From the NCBI GenBank assembly GCA_963820415.1, contig CAWFZT010000008.1:186001-250000 (forward strand): 64,000 nucleotides of DNA. Direction: 5' to 3'. The stretch comes from CAWFZT01 sp963820415. GTDB lineage: Bacteria; Chloroflexota; Anaerolineae; Anaerolineales; Anaerolineaceae. Both the position numbers and the translations under genes were made by a program. The stretch's first letter is position 1. Each line of letters begins with the position of its first letter. Positions 36,988 to 46,518 of this stretch are shown here, piece by piece. The notes under the pieces are model-generated. The model did no database searches and was not told the DNA's origin. It saw only the letters and a list, made by a program, of their open reading frames with translations.

Positions 36988-37143
36988 CACCTTGCGAAGG
37001 TTGAGAGCGAGGATCGCAAGATAACGAGCACCCTTCGCAAGGTTTGGTTTCTGGAAGGCAACCTTGCCGGTATTGGCTCAAAAGGCAGTTCATACAGGCA
37101 ACCTTCCCCACAGAACGGGGATTTCCATCGCAAGGGAAGCCGG
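36988..37143. repeat. Intergenic palindrome family B, extended copy
   Basis: ACCTTGCGAAGGTT (36989) and ACCCTTCGCAAGGTT (to 37044) form one inverted pair; degenerate AACCTTGCCGG and CGCAAGGGAAG arms continue to 37143. It separates two convergent genes. Confidence 0.7.
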
Positions 37144-37152
37144 AGTTTTAGA

Positions 37153-37728
37153 TCAAGGAACTCTCCAGTAGCTGCCACCCCCGCCTTCTCTTTCCATCAG
37201 GTGATCCTCGATCAGGCCACGGCGCAGGCTGGCGGTATCGTCGTGGTAACGCAGCAGGATCTCATTGACCTGCTTTTCAGTGTAGCGTTGCCCTGGATCG
37301 AAAGCTTTCAGCACGTAATGCAGCAGCACCAGGAATTTCTTCTCCTGGGCCGGGAAGGTGGTGATGCGGCCCTGGCTGTCGGTAAAGGCTTCCAACACCT
37401 TGCGGGTATAAGCGTCCTGGTCGGTGTCCTCCGACAACCTGGGCAGGTTCTCCTCGCGCAGCAAGCGCTGCGACATCTCCTTGAGCACCTCGGTCTGCAA
37501 GGCGTAGAAGTAGTAGTGGCCCTCGGTGCGGGCCGCCACCAGCCCGGCGGCTGCCAGGCGCGCCAGGTGATGTGAGGCCGTCGAGCTGCTCAGGCCAAGC
37601 AGGGCGGCCAGCTCTTCCACAGTATGCGGCCTCTGCGCCAGCAAACCGATGATCTTCAAGCGGTTGGCGTCCGCCAGGGCCTTGAAGAAGTTGAGCAGCT
37701 CTTTGTTGTTGGATGGTTGTGTGTTCAT
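37153..37728 (-). CDS. ArsR-type HTH regulator with C-terminal DUF2087
   Basis: 191 residues from ATG 37728 (GGAGG five bases before). The winged helix FKALADANRLKIIGLL and SSSTASHHLARLAAAGLV spans residues about 10-70; the C-terminal half has the DUF2087 pattern (TEKQVNEILLRYHDDTASLRRGLIEDHL). No metal-binding Cys pair of ArsR sensors is present. Target unknown. Promoter side 37,741-38,009 contains GC-rich inverted repeats shared with other intergenic debris. Confidence 0.9.
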   Translation of the reverse strand: MNTQPSNNKELLNFFKALADANRLKIIGLLAQRPHTVEELAALLGLSSSTASHHLARLAAAGLVAARTEGHYYFYALQTEVLKEMSQRLLREENLPRLSEDTDQDAYTRKVLEAFTDSQGRITTFPAQEKKFLVLLHYVLKAFDPGQRYTEKQVNEILLRYHDDTASLRRGLIEDHLMEREGGGGSYWRVP

Positions 37729-38009
37729 TATTACCTCCACAATAACATTTAGATATATATAATAATGATTTTACAATAATAAAATACAATTGTCAAGGGA
37801 CAACCAGAACAGACCCGTACCCTCCCTCTTCACATCCTTGGTGTACCAAAAGGGGCAGGAACACCCGAAGGGTTGTGCCCTCCCCGACGCCCCTACGGGC
37901 GGGCGAAGCACCGGGGGGATTGTTCCCTCCTCCTAGGGAGAGGATAAGGGAGAGGGCTTTTAATAGCTAATATATCATTGAAAATAAATTAGCTATATAC
38001 TAAAATAAG

Positions 38010-38273
38010 ATGGTGTCCTATCAAATTGTTTTCACGAAACAAGCGGTCAGAATACTGCAAAGAATGCCGCCTGATATTGCGATAGACATCCGACATAGAC
38101 TCGACCAGATAGCCATCGACCCTTTTGCTCCTCATCCGGGTGTAACCAAACTGCAAAATCGGGATGGATATAGGTTAAGAGTAGGCGACTGGCGTGTAAT
38201 TTACGACATTCAGAAAGAAAAAGTTGTGATAATGGTAATGAAAATAGCATCCCGTGGGGAGGTGTACCGATGA
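38010..38273 (+). CDS. RelE/ParE-superfamily toxin
   Basis: 87 residues: YQIVFTKQAVRILQRMP at the start and GYRLRVGDWRVIYDI with late basic residues, the RelE pattern of ribosome-dependent mRNA interferases. Its stop overlaps the next start by four bases (ATGA). The toxin-first order is typical of RelE/HTH modules. Confidence 0.9.
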   Translation: MVSYQIVFTKQAVRILQRMPPDIAIDIRHRLDQIAIDPFAPHPGVTKLQNRDGYRLRVGDWRVIYDIQKEKVVIMVMKIASRGEVYR

Positions 38274-38647
38274 ACGTACAGGTAATCGAGAGAGAAGGCA
38301 GGCCGGAGTGGGCTATTCTCCCTTATGAAGAATTTTTACAATTGCTAGAGCAGGCTGAAATGCTGCAGGATATCAGTGATTACGACCAGATCATAAAAGC
38401 TGTCGCAGAAGGAAAGGAAGAAACCATACCGGCTGAACTGGCGTATGCTCTCATAGAAGGCGAAAACCCGATCAAGACCTGGCGAGAGTTTCGCCGCCTG
38501 AATCAAAAACAGTTAGCGGAAGCGGTTGGCATCAGTATTCCGTTCCTTTCTCAGATTGAGTTTGGAAAACGGAAAGCCTCTACAAAAATTATGGTCAAAT
38601 TGGCCAAGACCCTGCAGGTCATGCTTGATGACCTGGTGACGGAATAA
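38270..38647 (+). CDS. XRE-family HTH antitoxin
   Basis: 125 residues. An N-terminal 60-residue acidic part likely wraps the toxin, and an XRE helix-turn-helix lies at about 72-120 (FRRLNQKQLAEAVGISIPF, KRKASTKIMVKLAKTL). It is translationally coupled to the RelE-like toxin and is expected to autorepress the pair. Confidence 0.9.
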   Translation: MNVQVIEREGRPEWAILPYEEFLQLLEQAEMLQDISDYDQIIKAVAEGKEETIPAELAYALIEGENPIKTWREFRRLNQKQLAEAVGISIPFLSQIEFGKRKASTKIMVKLAKTLQVMLDDLVTE

Positions 38648-38671
38648 TCAAAGGGCGGTAATATATACCCC

Positions 38672-39511
38672 ATGATCGTTCTATCCGCCTACACCCTCCG
38701 TCCGGCTCTGGAAGCCCGCCGGGCCGGGCTTTCCAGCCTGGTCCTCACCCCCGACCTGAGCCTTACGCGCGGCGAAGCCAACCTGGACCCGGCCGGTGTG
38801 CATTTTCCGGGCGGTGAAAGCCTGGACTGGGAGACCGTGGAGACCGTCTGCGCCTCAGAAGGGGGCTGTTTCCTGGTCAAAGGCGGGGCAGCCGAAAAAA
38901 TCCAAGCATTTTCCGCGGATACCGGGCGAGTCTACAGCCTCTACCCCACCCAGGCCGCGCCCACCCTGCTGCTTTCTGGGCTGCCCATGCACCGCATCAA
39001 GGGCGTCGACCCGCACCAGGACACGCTCAATAAGATCAAAACTATCCGGCCGCTGGTCGGGCGCGTGCTAGACACGGCTACCGGACTAGGCTACACCGCC
39101 ATCGAAGCCTCCCGCACCGCTGGGCAGGTGACCACCATCGAGCTCGACCCGACTGTGCTGACGATTGCCAAGCGCAACCCCTGGTCGCAGGAGCTCTTCG
39201 ATAATCCCAGGATCACCCAGGTAATCGGCGACAGCTTCGAGCAGGCAGCGCAGTTCGCCGATAATACCTTCTCACGCATCCTCCACGACCCGCCCATGTT
39301 CAGCCTGGCGGGCGACCTATACTCGGGCGAATTTTATGTTCAGCTCTATCGCATCCTGAAAAATACCGGGCGCCTGTTCCACTACATCGGCGACCTGGAG
39401 AGCAGCAGCGGCCGGCGCGTGATGCGCGGCGTGGCGCTGCGTCTCCAAGAGGCCGGGTTTAAAAACATCGCCCACCGCAAGGATGCCTTCGGACTAGTGG
39501 CGTATAAATAG
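38672..39511 (+). CDS. SAM-dependent methyltransferase (spermidine-synthase-like fold)
   Basis: 279 residues. SAM motifs VLDTATGLGYTAIEA, TTIELDPTVLTIAK and ILHDPPMFS occur in order after an N-terminal domain. Similar proteins occur in archaea and Chloroflexota as predicted methyltransferases; the substrate is unknown. Confidence 0.8.
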   Translation: MIVLSAYTLRPALEARRAGLSSLVLTPDLSLTRGEANLDPAGVHFPGGESLDWETVETVCASEGGCFLVKGGAAEKIQAFSADTGRVYSLYPTQAAPTLLLSGLPMHRIKGVDPHQDTLNKIKTIRPLVGRVLDTATGLGYTAIEASRTAGQVTTIELDPTVLTIAKRNPWSQELFDNPRITQVIGDSFEQAAQFADNTFSRILHDPPMFSLAGDLYSGEFYVQLYRILKNTGRLFHYIGDLESSSGRRVMRGVALRLQEAGFKNIAHRKDAFGLVAYK

Positions 39512-39554
39512 GCTGGCGTAAACAGGCCGGGTCGCCTGACCAGTTGATCTCGTA

Positions 39555-39572
39555 GGCAACCTTGCGAAGGGT
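39555..39572. repeat. Intergenic palindrome family B, single arm
   Basis: GCAACCTTGCGAAGGGTT matches one arm of the family B elements, with the following TTCAGG and GAGGTG-like context also seen at 32.2 kb. Confidence 0.55.
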
Positions 39573-39637
39573 TCAGGGTTCACAGCGGGGTGTTTTCTGA
39601 CGACTTATTGTAAGTCCCATAATCCGATAAACTGTAC

Positions 39638-39643
39638 TATACT
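39638..39643 (+). promoter_or_regulatory. Putative -10 box placing the start at the ATG of the YcgN-like gene
   Basis: TATACT ends seven bases before the ATG at 39650 and no ribosome-binding site is visible, which would yield a leaderless mRNA. The -35 region is not convincing. Confidence 0.35.
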
Positions 39644-39649
39644 TTTATT

Positions 39650-40099
39650 ATGCCTGTATCAGAAGCGCCGTTTTGGGAAACTAAAACCCTCGAACAATTG
39701 ACTATTGAGGAATGGGAGGCGCTGTGCGATACTTGCGGCCGGTGCTGCCTGTTCAAACTCGAAGACGAAGATACCCACGAAATCTTCTACACCCGGGTGA
39801 TCTGCCGCTACTTCAATATCGAGGCCGGCGCCTGCCGGGTTTACTGTGATCGCACCCAACTGGTACCCACCTGCCTGCAGCTCGACCCCCACCGGGTGAA
39901 CGAGATGGGCTGGATCCCACGCACCTGCGCCTACCGCCGGCTGGCTGAAGGCCGCCGCCTGGCGGCCTGGTACCCGCTGATCACCGGCAGCCGCAAACGC
40001 ATGCAGAAGTCTGGCATCGCCGTCAACCAGCGTGTCATTTCCGAAGAAATGATAGACATGGACCACCTCGAAAATTACATTGTAGAGGGACTGAAATAG
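39650..40099 (+). CDS. YcgN/UPF0260-like cysteine-cluster protein
   Basis: 149 residues: FWETKTLEQLTIEEWEALC, CDTCGRCCLFKLED and later single Cys residues match the YcgN/UPF0260 pattern (CxxCxxCC cluster). Probably binds a metal or Fe-S cluster. The histidine kinase starts two bases after its stop. Confidence 0.9.
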   Translation: MPVSEAPFWETKTLEQLTIEEWEALCDTCGRCCLFKLEDEDTHEIFYTRVICRYFNIEAGACRVYCDRTQLVPTCLQLDPHRVNEMGWIPRTCAYRRLAEGRRLAAWYPLITGSRKRMQKSGIAVNQRVISEEMIDMDHLENYIVEGLK

Positions 40100-40101
40100 C
40101 C

Positions 40102-41937
40102 ATGCCGCCGACCAGCAACGCCAAAGAACCGGTCAAGAGCAGAGCCATCATCAGCTCTGATTTCCCATTCCTGGCGGACTGGTACGTCATCTCTCTGCGC
40201 TGGAGCTGCCTGCTTGGTTTCCAGGTCGTCACCTCGCTGGCTGCCATCCATATCACCGATACCGGGATCGTCCTGTTGGCTGCGGCAGTTTTCAACTTGC
40301 TCATGTCGCTACTGGCTATCCTCAATAAACGCCTGTACAACCACCGTCTGATCAACCTGGCCGTCGATTTAGCCACCTGCGGGGCAATATACTACCTCAC
40401 CGGCGGCCTGGCTGGGCCTCTGAACTGGGCGGGATTGCTGCCGCTTTTCACCGCATCGATCTATTACGAACTGGCCGGCAGCCTGGCGTCGGCCTTACTG
40501 GTCATGGCGGTGATGAATGGGGCTATCTTCCTTTTGGATGGCAGCCTGGCCCATCTGACCCAGATGGGCATCCTGGCCGGCTTCAATCTGGCTTGTGGGT
40601 TGGTAATGGGCCTGGGCAGCAAGCCGCTCATGCGCCGCCTGCGCCTTAATTACTCTAACACCTTGCTCAAACGCCAGGAGTCGGATCGGAAAGTCCGCCT
40701 GCAGGAGCGCGAGCGCATGCAGGCAATCTACCGTATGACCGAGACACTCACCGCCACGCTTAATTTCGAACTGGTGCTGAACACTGCCCTTGATTTGAGC
40801 CTGACCGCCCTGAGCGGGCCCGGCGCTCCTCAGCAGTCCGACAGCATGGCCAATGCCTACAATCAGAAAATGGTGTGCGCCATGCTGCTCTTCTCCGGGC
40901 ACGACCTGGTGGTCGGTTCGGCGCGCCGGTTCCCACCCCCCGACCTGCGCCAGACTTTCCAGGCTGAACAGGGTGCGCTGCATGACGCCATCGCTACCGC
41001 CGAACCCAAGCTGATTAAAACTCCGGCAGCTGACCCCGAGTTGAAAGCCCTGCTCTGCCTGTCCTCGTGCAGCGTGGCACTGGTATTGCCTCTACGCCGC
41101 GGTTTGGATGCTTTTGGCGCCATGCTTTTTGCCCACGCCGACGAGAACTTCTTCAGCCCAGACCGCATCGATACGCTGGAGATGATCAGCCACCAGGCGG
41201 TCATTTCCATCCAGAACGCCCGCATGTACCAGGAGATGGAGCGCGAAAAACTAGAAGTCATCGCGACCCAGGAAGAGGCCCGCAAAAAGCTGGCGCGCGA
41301 CCTGCACGACGGCCCCACCCAATCGGTGGCGGCCATCGCCATGCGCGCCAACGTCGTGCGCCGCATCGTCATCTCCGACCCGGAAACGGCCATCGCTGAG
41401 GTGGTCAAGATCGAAGACCTGGCCCGCCGCACTACCCAGGAAATCCGCCACATGCTCTTCACCCTGCGCCCGCTCATCCTTGAAACGGAGGGCCTGGTGC
41501 CGGCCCTGCATTCCATGGCAGATAAAATGCGCGACACCTACCAGCAAAATATGTCGCTAGATGTGGACCCGGATATTGTGCGGCAGTTAGAAGTCAACAA
41601 ACAAACCGTGATCTTTTCGCTGGTGGAAGAAGCGGTCAACAACGCCCGCAAGCACGCCCAGGCCAGCCAAATCACCGTCAGCCTGAAATGCGCGCGTGAC
41701 ACCGGGATCGCCCTGCTGGAAATTTGCGACAACGGGGTGGGCTTCGACGTGAAAGCCATTAACAAAGACTACGAAAAGGGCGGCAGCCTGGGCATGGTCA
41801 ACTTGCGGGAGCGCAGCAAGTTGATCAGCGGGCTGCTCAACATCGACAGCACCCCCGGCAAGGGCGCACGCGTGCAGGTCTTCATCCCGCTCAACGAAGA
41901 AGCCTCCGACCGGCTGCAGCGGGGAATAGCCGGATAA
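40102..41937 (+). CDS. Membrane GAF-domain histidine kinase of the NarX/DesK (HisKA_3) type
   Basis: 611 residues. About five to six hydrophobic helices lie in the first 190 residues, then a coiled segment, a GAF domain (about 210-375), the phosphoacceptor box ARDLHDGPTQSVAAIAMR and an HATPase with NNARKHAQAS and DNGVGFD. Sensory input probably comes through the membrane or GAF domain. No response regulator is adjacent, so the partner is elsewhere. Confidence 0.9.
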   Translation: MPPTSNAKEPVKSRAIISSDFPFLADWYVISLRWSCLLGFQVVTSLAAIHITDTGIVLLAAAVFNLLMSLLAILNKRLYNHRLINLAVDLATCGAIYYLTGGLAGPLNWAGLLPLFTASIYYELAGSLASALLVMAVMNGAIFLLDGSLAHLTQMGILAGFNLACGLVMGLGSKPLMRRLRLNYSNTLLKRQESDRKVRLQERERMQAIYRMTETLTATLNFELVLNTALDLSLTALSGPGAPQQSDSMANAYNQKMVCAMLLFSGHDLVVGSARRFPPPDLRQTFQAEQGALHDAIATAEPKLIKTPAADPELKALLCLSSCSVALVLPLRRGLDAFGAMLFAHADENFFSPDRIDTLEMISHQAVISIQNARMYQEMEREKLEVIATQEEARKKLARDLHDGPTQSVAAIAMRANVVRRIVISDPETAIAEVVKIEDLARRTTQEIRHMLFTLRPLILETEGLVPALHSMADKMRDTYQQNMSLDVDPDIVRQLEVNKQTVIFSLVEEAVNNARKHAQASQITVSLKCARDTGIALLEICDNGVGFDVKAINKDYEKGGSLGMVNLRERSKLISGLLNIDSTPGKGARVQVFIPLNEEASDRLQRGIAG

Positions 41938-41959
41938 CTCTTCAAAGTATCCGTTGTGA

Positions 41960-42637
41960 ATGAACAAACTCCTTCGTCTTACCCTCTTACTCCTGCTTCT
42001 CAGCGCCTGCTCAGCCGCTCCACCCAATCCTACCCCGACGCTCGCCGCAACCGTTACCACCACACTCGCACCAACCTCTACACCCACGCAACAAGCTGCG
42101 GCCCAGCAACCTACTCAGGCAAGCCAGACATGCAACCTCCAGCCCATCGTCGTGCCCACCCGCCCGGCCAAAATTCCGCCCACAAACCAATTGGACGAGA
42201 CTACCGGCCTGCACATGACCGGCGACGTTCAGCAGCTCGATTTGGCCACCTACAGGCTCAAGGTGAGCGGAATGGTAGACCACCCGCTCAGCCTCACCCT
42301 GGATGAGCTGCGCTGCCTGCCCAAAGTCACCGCCTCGCCTGAGTTGATCTGCGGGGACCTCTTTAGAGACAGCGCCACCTGGTCCGGCGTGCCCATCGAG
42401 GAAATATTGAACCTGGCCGGCGTTCAGGCCGGAGCTGAAACCGTTGTCCTGGCCGGCGCAGATGGTTATACGGCTAGTATCACGTTAGAAGAAGCCCTCA
42501 AACGGCAGAACTACCTGGCCTACGAATGGGAAGGCCAGACGGTGCCTATCCTGCACGGCTTCCCGCTGCGGGCAGTCTTTCCAGATTTGGGAGGCAGCGT
42601 GTGGGTCAAGTGGTTGGTTGGGGTGGTGGTAAATTGA
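41960..42637 (+). CDS. Lipoprotein with a sulfite-oxidase-type molybdopterin fold
   Basis: 225 residues. Lipoprotein signal LLLLLLSAC, a Thr/Pro linker, then a compact Oxidored_molyb domain (YRLKVSGMVDHPLSLTLDEL, ELICGDLFRDSATWSGVPI, HGFPLRAVFPD) with the candidate Mo-ligand Cys in LICGDL. It is a short surface-anchored relative of the 29.2 kb protein. A role in sensing or oxidoreduction outside the membrane is inferred. Confidence 0.8.
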   Translation: MNKLLRLTLLLLLLSACSAAPPNPTPTLAATVTTTLAPTSTPTQQAAAQQPTQASQTCNLQPIVVPTRPAKIPPTNQLDETTGLHMTGDVQQLDLATYRLKVSGMVDHPLSLTLDELRCLPKVTASPELICGDLFRDSATWSGVPIEEILNLAGVQAGAETVVLAGADGYTASITLEEALKRQNYLAYEWEGQTVPILHGFPLRAVFPDLGGSVWVKWLVGVVVN

Positions 42638-42640
42638 AGA

Positions 42641-43826
42641 TTACAAATAATCCCTCAACTGCCTCGCCCGGCGTGGGTGGCGCAGGCGGCGTAGCGCCTT
42701 GCTTTCAATCTGGCGGATACGCTCACGCGTCAGGCCAAACTTCTCTCCCACCTCTTCCAGCGTGTAATAGCGCCCATCTTCCAGGCCAAAGCGCAGGCGC
42801 AGGATGCGCGACTCGCGCGGCGGCAGTGTATCCAGCACCTCTTCCACCCGCTCGCGCAGCAGCTTGGAATAGGCGCTCTGGATCGGCGTGGGGGTGAGCT
42901 GATCTTCCACAAACTGGCCCAGCTCCGAATCCTCTTCGTCTTCGTTGATCGGGCTTTCCAGCGAGAGCGGCAGCCACGAAACGCGCATCATCCAGTCGAC
43001 TTTCTGCACCGGCACAGCGATCTCAAGCGCCAGCTCCTCGTTGGTGGGCACGCGCCCCAGCTTCTGTTCCATCTCGTGAGTTACTTTGTAAAGCTGGCGG
43101 ATGCGGTCGACCATGTGCACTGGCACGCGGATGGTGCGCCCCTGGTCGGCAATCGAGCGCGTGATCGTCTGGCGGATCCACCAGGTGGCATACGTAGAAA
43201 AGCGGAAGCCGCGCTGGTATTCGTATTTCTCGACCGCCTTCATCAGGCCCAGGTTGCCTTCCTGGATCAGATCGAGGAACGGGACACCCCGCCCGATGTA
43301 GCGCTTGGCAATACTGACCACCAGGCGGGTATTGGCTTTGATCAGGTGTTCGCGGGCTGACTGCCCGTCTGCGGAAAACTGCTCCAGCTCGCGCCGGTGG
43401 CGGATAGGCGTGCGCCCATCGAATCGGTCCAGCTCGCAGCGGGCTGCCCGGCCGCGCTCGATGCGCTTGGCCAGGTCCTGTTCTTCCTCCAACTTTAGCA
43501 GCGGCACGCACGACATCTCGCGCAGGTACAGGCCGATCGTATCATCGCTGTTGACCGAGATCAGGTTGGCGGCGTACGGGTCAAAATCATTGCCCGGCAG
43601 GTTAACCTCCTCGTCGATGTAGTCTGGCGTGCTTTCCTGATCGAGGACATCGATGCCGCGCCGGCGCAGCGCCATGAGGATCGCCTCCATGCGCTCTGCG
43701 TCCCCGCTGACATCCGGATAAACTTCGATCAGGTCGTCGGTAGTCAGGTAACCCTGAACGTCTGCCCTTTCGAGCAGCATACTGAGAATTTCTGTGTTGT
43801 GCCTGCGCCTGCCTGGATTAGCCATT
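42641..43826 (-). CDS. sigA: RNA polymerase primary-type sigma factor (RpoD/SigA family)
   Basis: About 394 residues from ATG 43826 (GAGG eight bases before). Region 1.2 (DTIGLYLREMSCVPLL), 2 (YIGRGVPFLDLIQEGNLGLMKAVEKYEYQRGFRFSTYATWWIRQ, shown here only to name it), 3 and 4 (LEEVGEKFGLTRERIRQIE) are complete. A short region-1.1-like N-terminus (MLLERADVQGYLTTDDLIEV) supports a group 1 or close group 2 sigma factor. A further in-frame start upstream is rejected for lack of a ribosome-binding site. Confidence 0.9.
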
Positions 43827-43863
43827 AACTGCACCTCATTACTCCACCCTACAGGCGAAGATC

Positions 43864-44319
43864 TCATATAATGATACCCTTTTGGTGTTCGCAGGGTTCG
43901 GTATTGAGGTCTGCGCCGCAAATGATACACAATCCCTTGCAGTCGGGGCGGCACAGCGGCCGGATAGGGACTTCCAGCAGCATGTACTCGCGCACCAAAG
44001 GAGCAAGGTCAATATTGCCATCATCGGGTACAATTAACCCCGATTCGGATGCGAAACGAGAGTTGAAAGCGTAAAGCTCGCTGAATTGGGCATGCAGAGG
44101 CTGCTGGAACTCCACCAGGCAGCGCATGCATTCCATAGTGGAACTTCCCTGAAAGTCGGCCACCACCACCAGCCCTTGCGGCGTCCGCCCAATGCGCACG
44201 CCCCCGCTAAGCGGATGCAAATCGAGGTCGGGAGGCAGACGCAACTCAGGAAAATCGAAGTGGATATCGCGACTTATACCGATCGGCTGGTTCAGGAGAA
44301 AGCCAATATTAATTCGCAA
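43864..44319 (-). CDS. DUF177/YceD-family protein
   Basis: 151 residues with CMRCL and the C-terminal pattern LCRPDCKGLCIICGADLN typical of DUF177 (YceD/Duf177), a factor linked to 23S rRNA accumulation. The usual rpmF neighbour is missing here; the sigma factor follows after 38 bases. Confidence 0.9.
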   Translation of the reverse strand: MRINIGFLLNQPIGISRDIHFDFPELRLPPDLDLHPLSGGVRIGRTPQGLVVVADFQGSSTMECMRCLVEFQQPLHAQFSELYAFNSRFASESGLIVPDDGNIDLAPLVREYMLLEVPIRPLCRPDCKGLCIICGADLNTEPCEHQKGIII

Positions 44320-44453
44320 TGGGAAGCGAGGTTGATTTACGGGCTAAATGAGATTTGGGTAAGTTATAATAACGTTATACAAAATTATAGCATAGACATT
44401 TAGACAAGTCAAGTATTTATGATTAAATTGATAAATATGGAGTTAATCGCATT

Positions 44454-45083
44454 GTGAAAATTCTACTGGCTACCAACAATCCCGGCAAAGTGGTCGAGGT
44501 CCAGGCGCTGATAGAGGAGCTGGCTCCCGCCTACCGCGAACAAATCAACCTGGTCTTACCCCTGGATATCGGCGTCCACCTGGATGTAAACGAAGATGGA
44601 CAGACCTACGCCGAAAACGCGGCGCGTAAGGCAGCCGCGTTCTGCCGGGTCAGCAACCTGGTTACCCTGGCGGACGATTCCGGGCTGGAGGTGGCCGCTT
44701 TAGGCGGCGCGCCGGGGGTGCATTCACACCGTTACTCCCCCAGCCCTAACGCCACGGATGCCGACCGGCGCGCCTATCTGCTGAGAAACCTGCGCCAGCA
44801 AACCCAACCCTGGCGCGCCCGCTTCGTTTGCACCATCGCCATTGCGGTTCCGGAGATGCACGGCTTTGACCCGCGCCTGGAATACGCCAGCGGCGAATGC
44901 TTCGGCGAGATTATCCCCGAAGAGCGCGGCATCAGCGGATTTGGTTACGACCCGATCTTCCTGATTAAGGAACTGGGCAAGACCATGGCCGAGCTTTCCA
45001 CCCAGGAAAAGAACCGTTATTCGCACCGCTCGCGTGCCCTGCACAACGCTGTACCGATCTTGATCAGGTTAGTAAATGAGTAA
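44454..45083 (+). CDS. rdgB: XTP/dITP diphosphatase (RdgB/HAM1)
   Basis: 209 residues from GTG 44454. Motifs LATNNPGKVVE, LADDSGLEV, ERGISGFGYDPIF and SHRSRAL define the family. It removes non-canonical purine nucleotides from the pool. It ends just before the phage-derived module. Confidence 0.95.
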   Translation: MKILLATNNPGKVVEVQALIEELAPAYREQINLVLPLDIGVHLDVNEDGQTYAENAARKAAAFCRVSNLVTLADDSGLEVAALGGAPGVHSHRYSPSPNATDADRRAYLLRNLRQQTQPWRARFVCTIAIAVPEMHGFDPRLEYASGECFGEIIPEERGISGFGYDPIFLIKELGKTMAELSTQEKNRYSHRSRALHNAVPILIRLVNE

Positions 45084-45127
45084 AAGAGTCCGCGGTTCTT
45101 AGACGTCAGATAAGCACCGACAGTTTC

Positions 45128-45826
45128 TCAGCACCACACCATCCCGGTCAGGCCGGACACAGACTGACCGGCTATGTACACTCCATAGAAAGTAGCTGAG
45201 CCGCCGTTGGTCGACTCCAGCCAGTAGATGCTGTGGCAGCCAACCGCCAGCAGGGTTTTTAAATTAGCCATTGCAAGACCTTTATCGGCGCTTCTCATAC
45301 CCGGAAAAGCATCCGCCGAGTTGACGCTGGTGGAATCAAGGCCGATCCCAACGCATGCAATAATACTAGAGCTACCAAAAGCGAGAACGTCCAACTCAAA
45401 TTCATCATAATCCTCGGCTACCCCGACCGTCACCAGGATTTTGGTAGTGTTGGCGTTCTCCACCCGCCAGGTGGAGCTGTTATAAGTCCAGCTTGCGGTA
45501 CTTATCGAAAAGTTTGACGTATTTCTGCACGCGGTTGAAATAGTTCCACAGACCCTCGCTCAGCAACCAGGTCGTTGACGTTACTTGAGCTGCTCGGCGT
45601 AAAAGTGCCCAGGTAAAGGCGCGTCTGGTCAGTTGACTTTGTATAGACGCCGTCCTGGTAGGTCAAGGCCGTGGCTCTGGAGATCAGGTTGGTCCAGGCC
45701 AACATATTCAAGCTCGACGCTGTCGCCGTCCCAATAGGCGAAAACATCGTAGCACTTGGCCGTGTTCAGGCCAGTCAAGTTAAGGAGTTGGCGGGCTGAC
45801 GGTTGGAATTGGGTAACGAATACCAC
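45128..45826 (-). pseudogene. Phage tail protein split by several frameshifts
   Basis: Pieces in different frames read as one protein: CYDVFAYWDG, LNMLAWTNLISRATALTYQDG, RLYLGTFTPSSSSN, LWNYFNRVQKYVKLFD and ILVTVGVAEDYDEFELDVLA. Phage virion proteins with this sequence of phrases are common. At least two frame changes are needed. Last gene of the module. Confidence 0.6.
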
Positions 45827-45856
45827 CCAAAACCGGGGTTATAAAAAGATATTAGA

Positions 45857-46447
45857 TTACCCCTGAAAGGCACCAGGTAAATCTGAGTGCCAAGCGGTAG
45901 TATCACCAAAACTCACAGCGTTATTCAAGAACGACAACCGACCCTGGCAGCCAATGAACGGGTTGTAGTTGATCAAACTCTTGATCATGCCGGCGAACGC
46001 CGTCCGGATGGTCGGCGCTTGTATGGCGGAACCGTCCCAATAGAACGACCCGATCAGGCGCTGGTCCGTGCCTTCGGTGGCGGAGGAGTTGACCGTGATG
46101 GTGAAGTTGGTGCTGCCCGCGCTGCGGTTGGCGAACACGTACCACATGGCCGGCGATCCGCTGGGCTTGCCGCCCGCGGACAGGTCTACGTTGGAGATCG
46201 AGCGCAGCATGAAGCCGTTCACGATCAACGCCACCGGGGCCACGGCCGTGCAGGGCACGCGCAGGCGGTCCGTCCCCAGTATGGTGATGGTCAGGTTGGC
46301 GGCTTCCCAGCGTGCCAGCAGGTCGCCAAGGTTGGCGCTATCGGCCAGGGCCTGGCCAAGGCGCAAACAGTCCGCCCGCAAATTGTTGTAATGGCTGGCG
46401 GCCGTCGGCTGGCCGGCGGTCACATCAGAAGAGAGAGGGTATGTCAT
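45857..46447 (-). CDS. Phage tail/virion protein
   Basis: 196 residues, MTYPLSSDVTAGQPTAASHYNNLR at the start, then a beta-rich part (MWYVFANRSAGSTNFTITV, LIGSFYWDGSAI). Pattern typical of tail-fibre or baseplate proteins; no precise family. It is preceded by a family C leader repeat. Confidence 0.65.
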   Translation of the reverse strand: MTYPLSSDVTAGQPTAASHYNNLRADCLRLGQALADSANLGDLLARWEAANLTITILGTDRLRVPCTAVAPVALIVNGFMLRSISNVDLSAGGKPSGSPAMWYVFANRSAGSTNFTITVNSSATEGTDQRLIGSFYWDGSAIQAPTIRTAFAGMIKSLINYNPFIGCQGRLSFLNNAVSFGDTTAWHSDLPGAFQG

Positions 46448-46516
46448 TTTGGTTTATCCTTTTCTTTTCTTCCCTTCAAAACCCTTTGCGTTCTTTGCGT
46501 CTTCGCGGTTAATCCT
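46448..46516 (-). repeat. Leader repeat family C, copy 1
   Basis: Minus strand: ACCGCGAAGACGCAAAG, AACGCAAAGGGTTTT, then the purine run GAAGGGAAGAAAAGAAAAGG, with the ATG following after about ten bases. It fills the gap between the portal stop (46,519) and the next gene. Confidence 0.85.
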
Positions 46517-46518
46517 CG

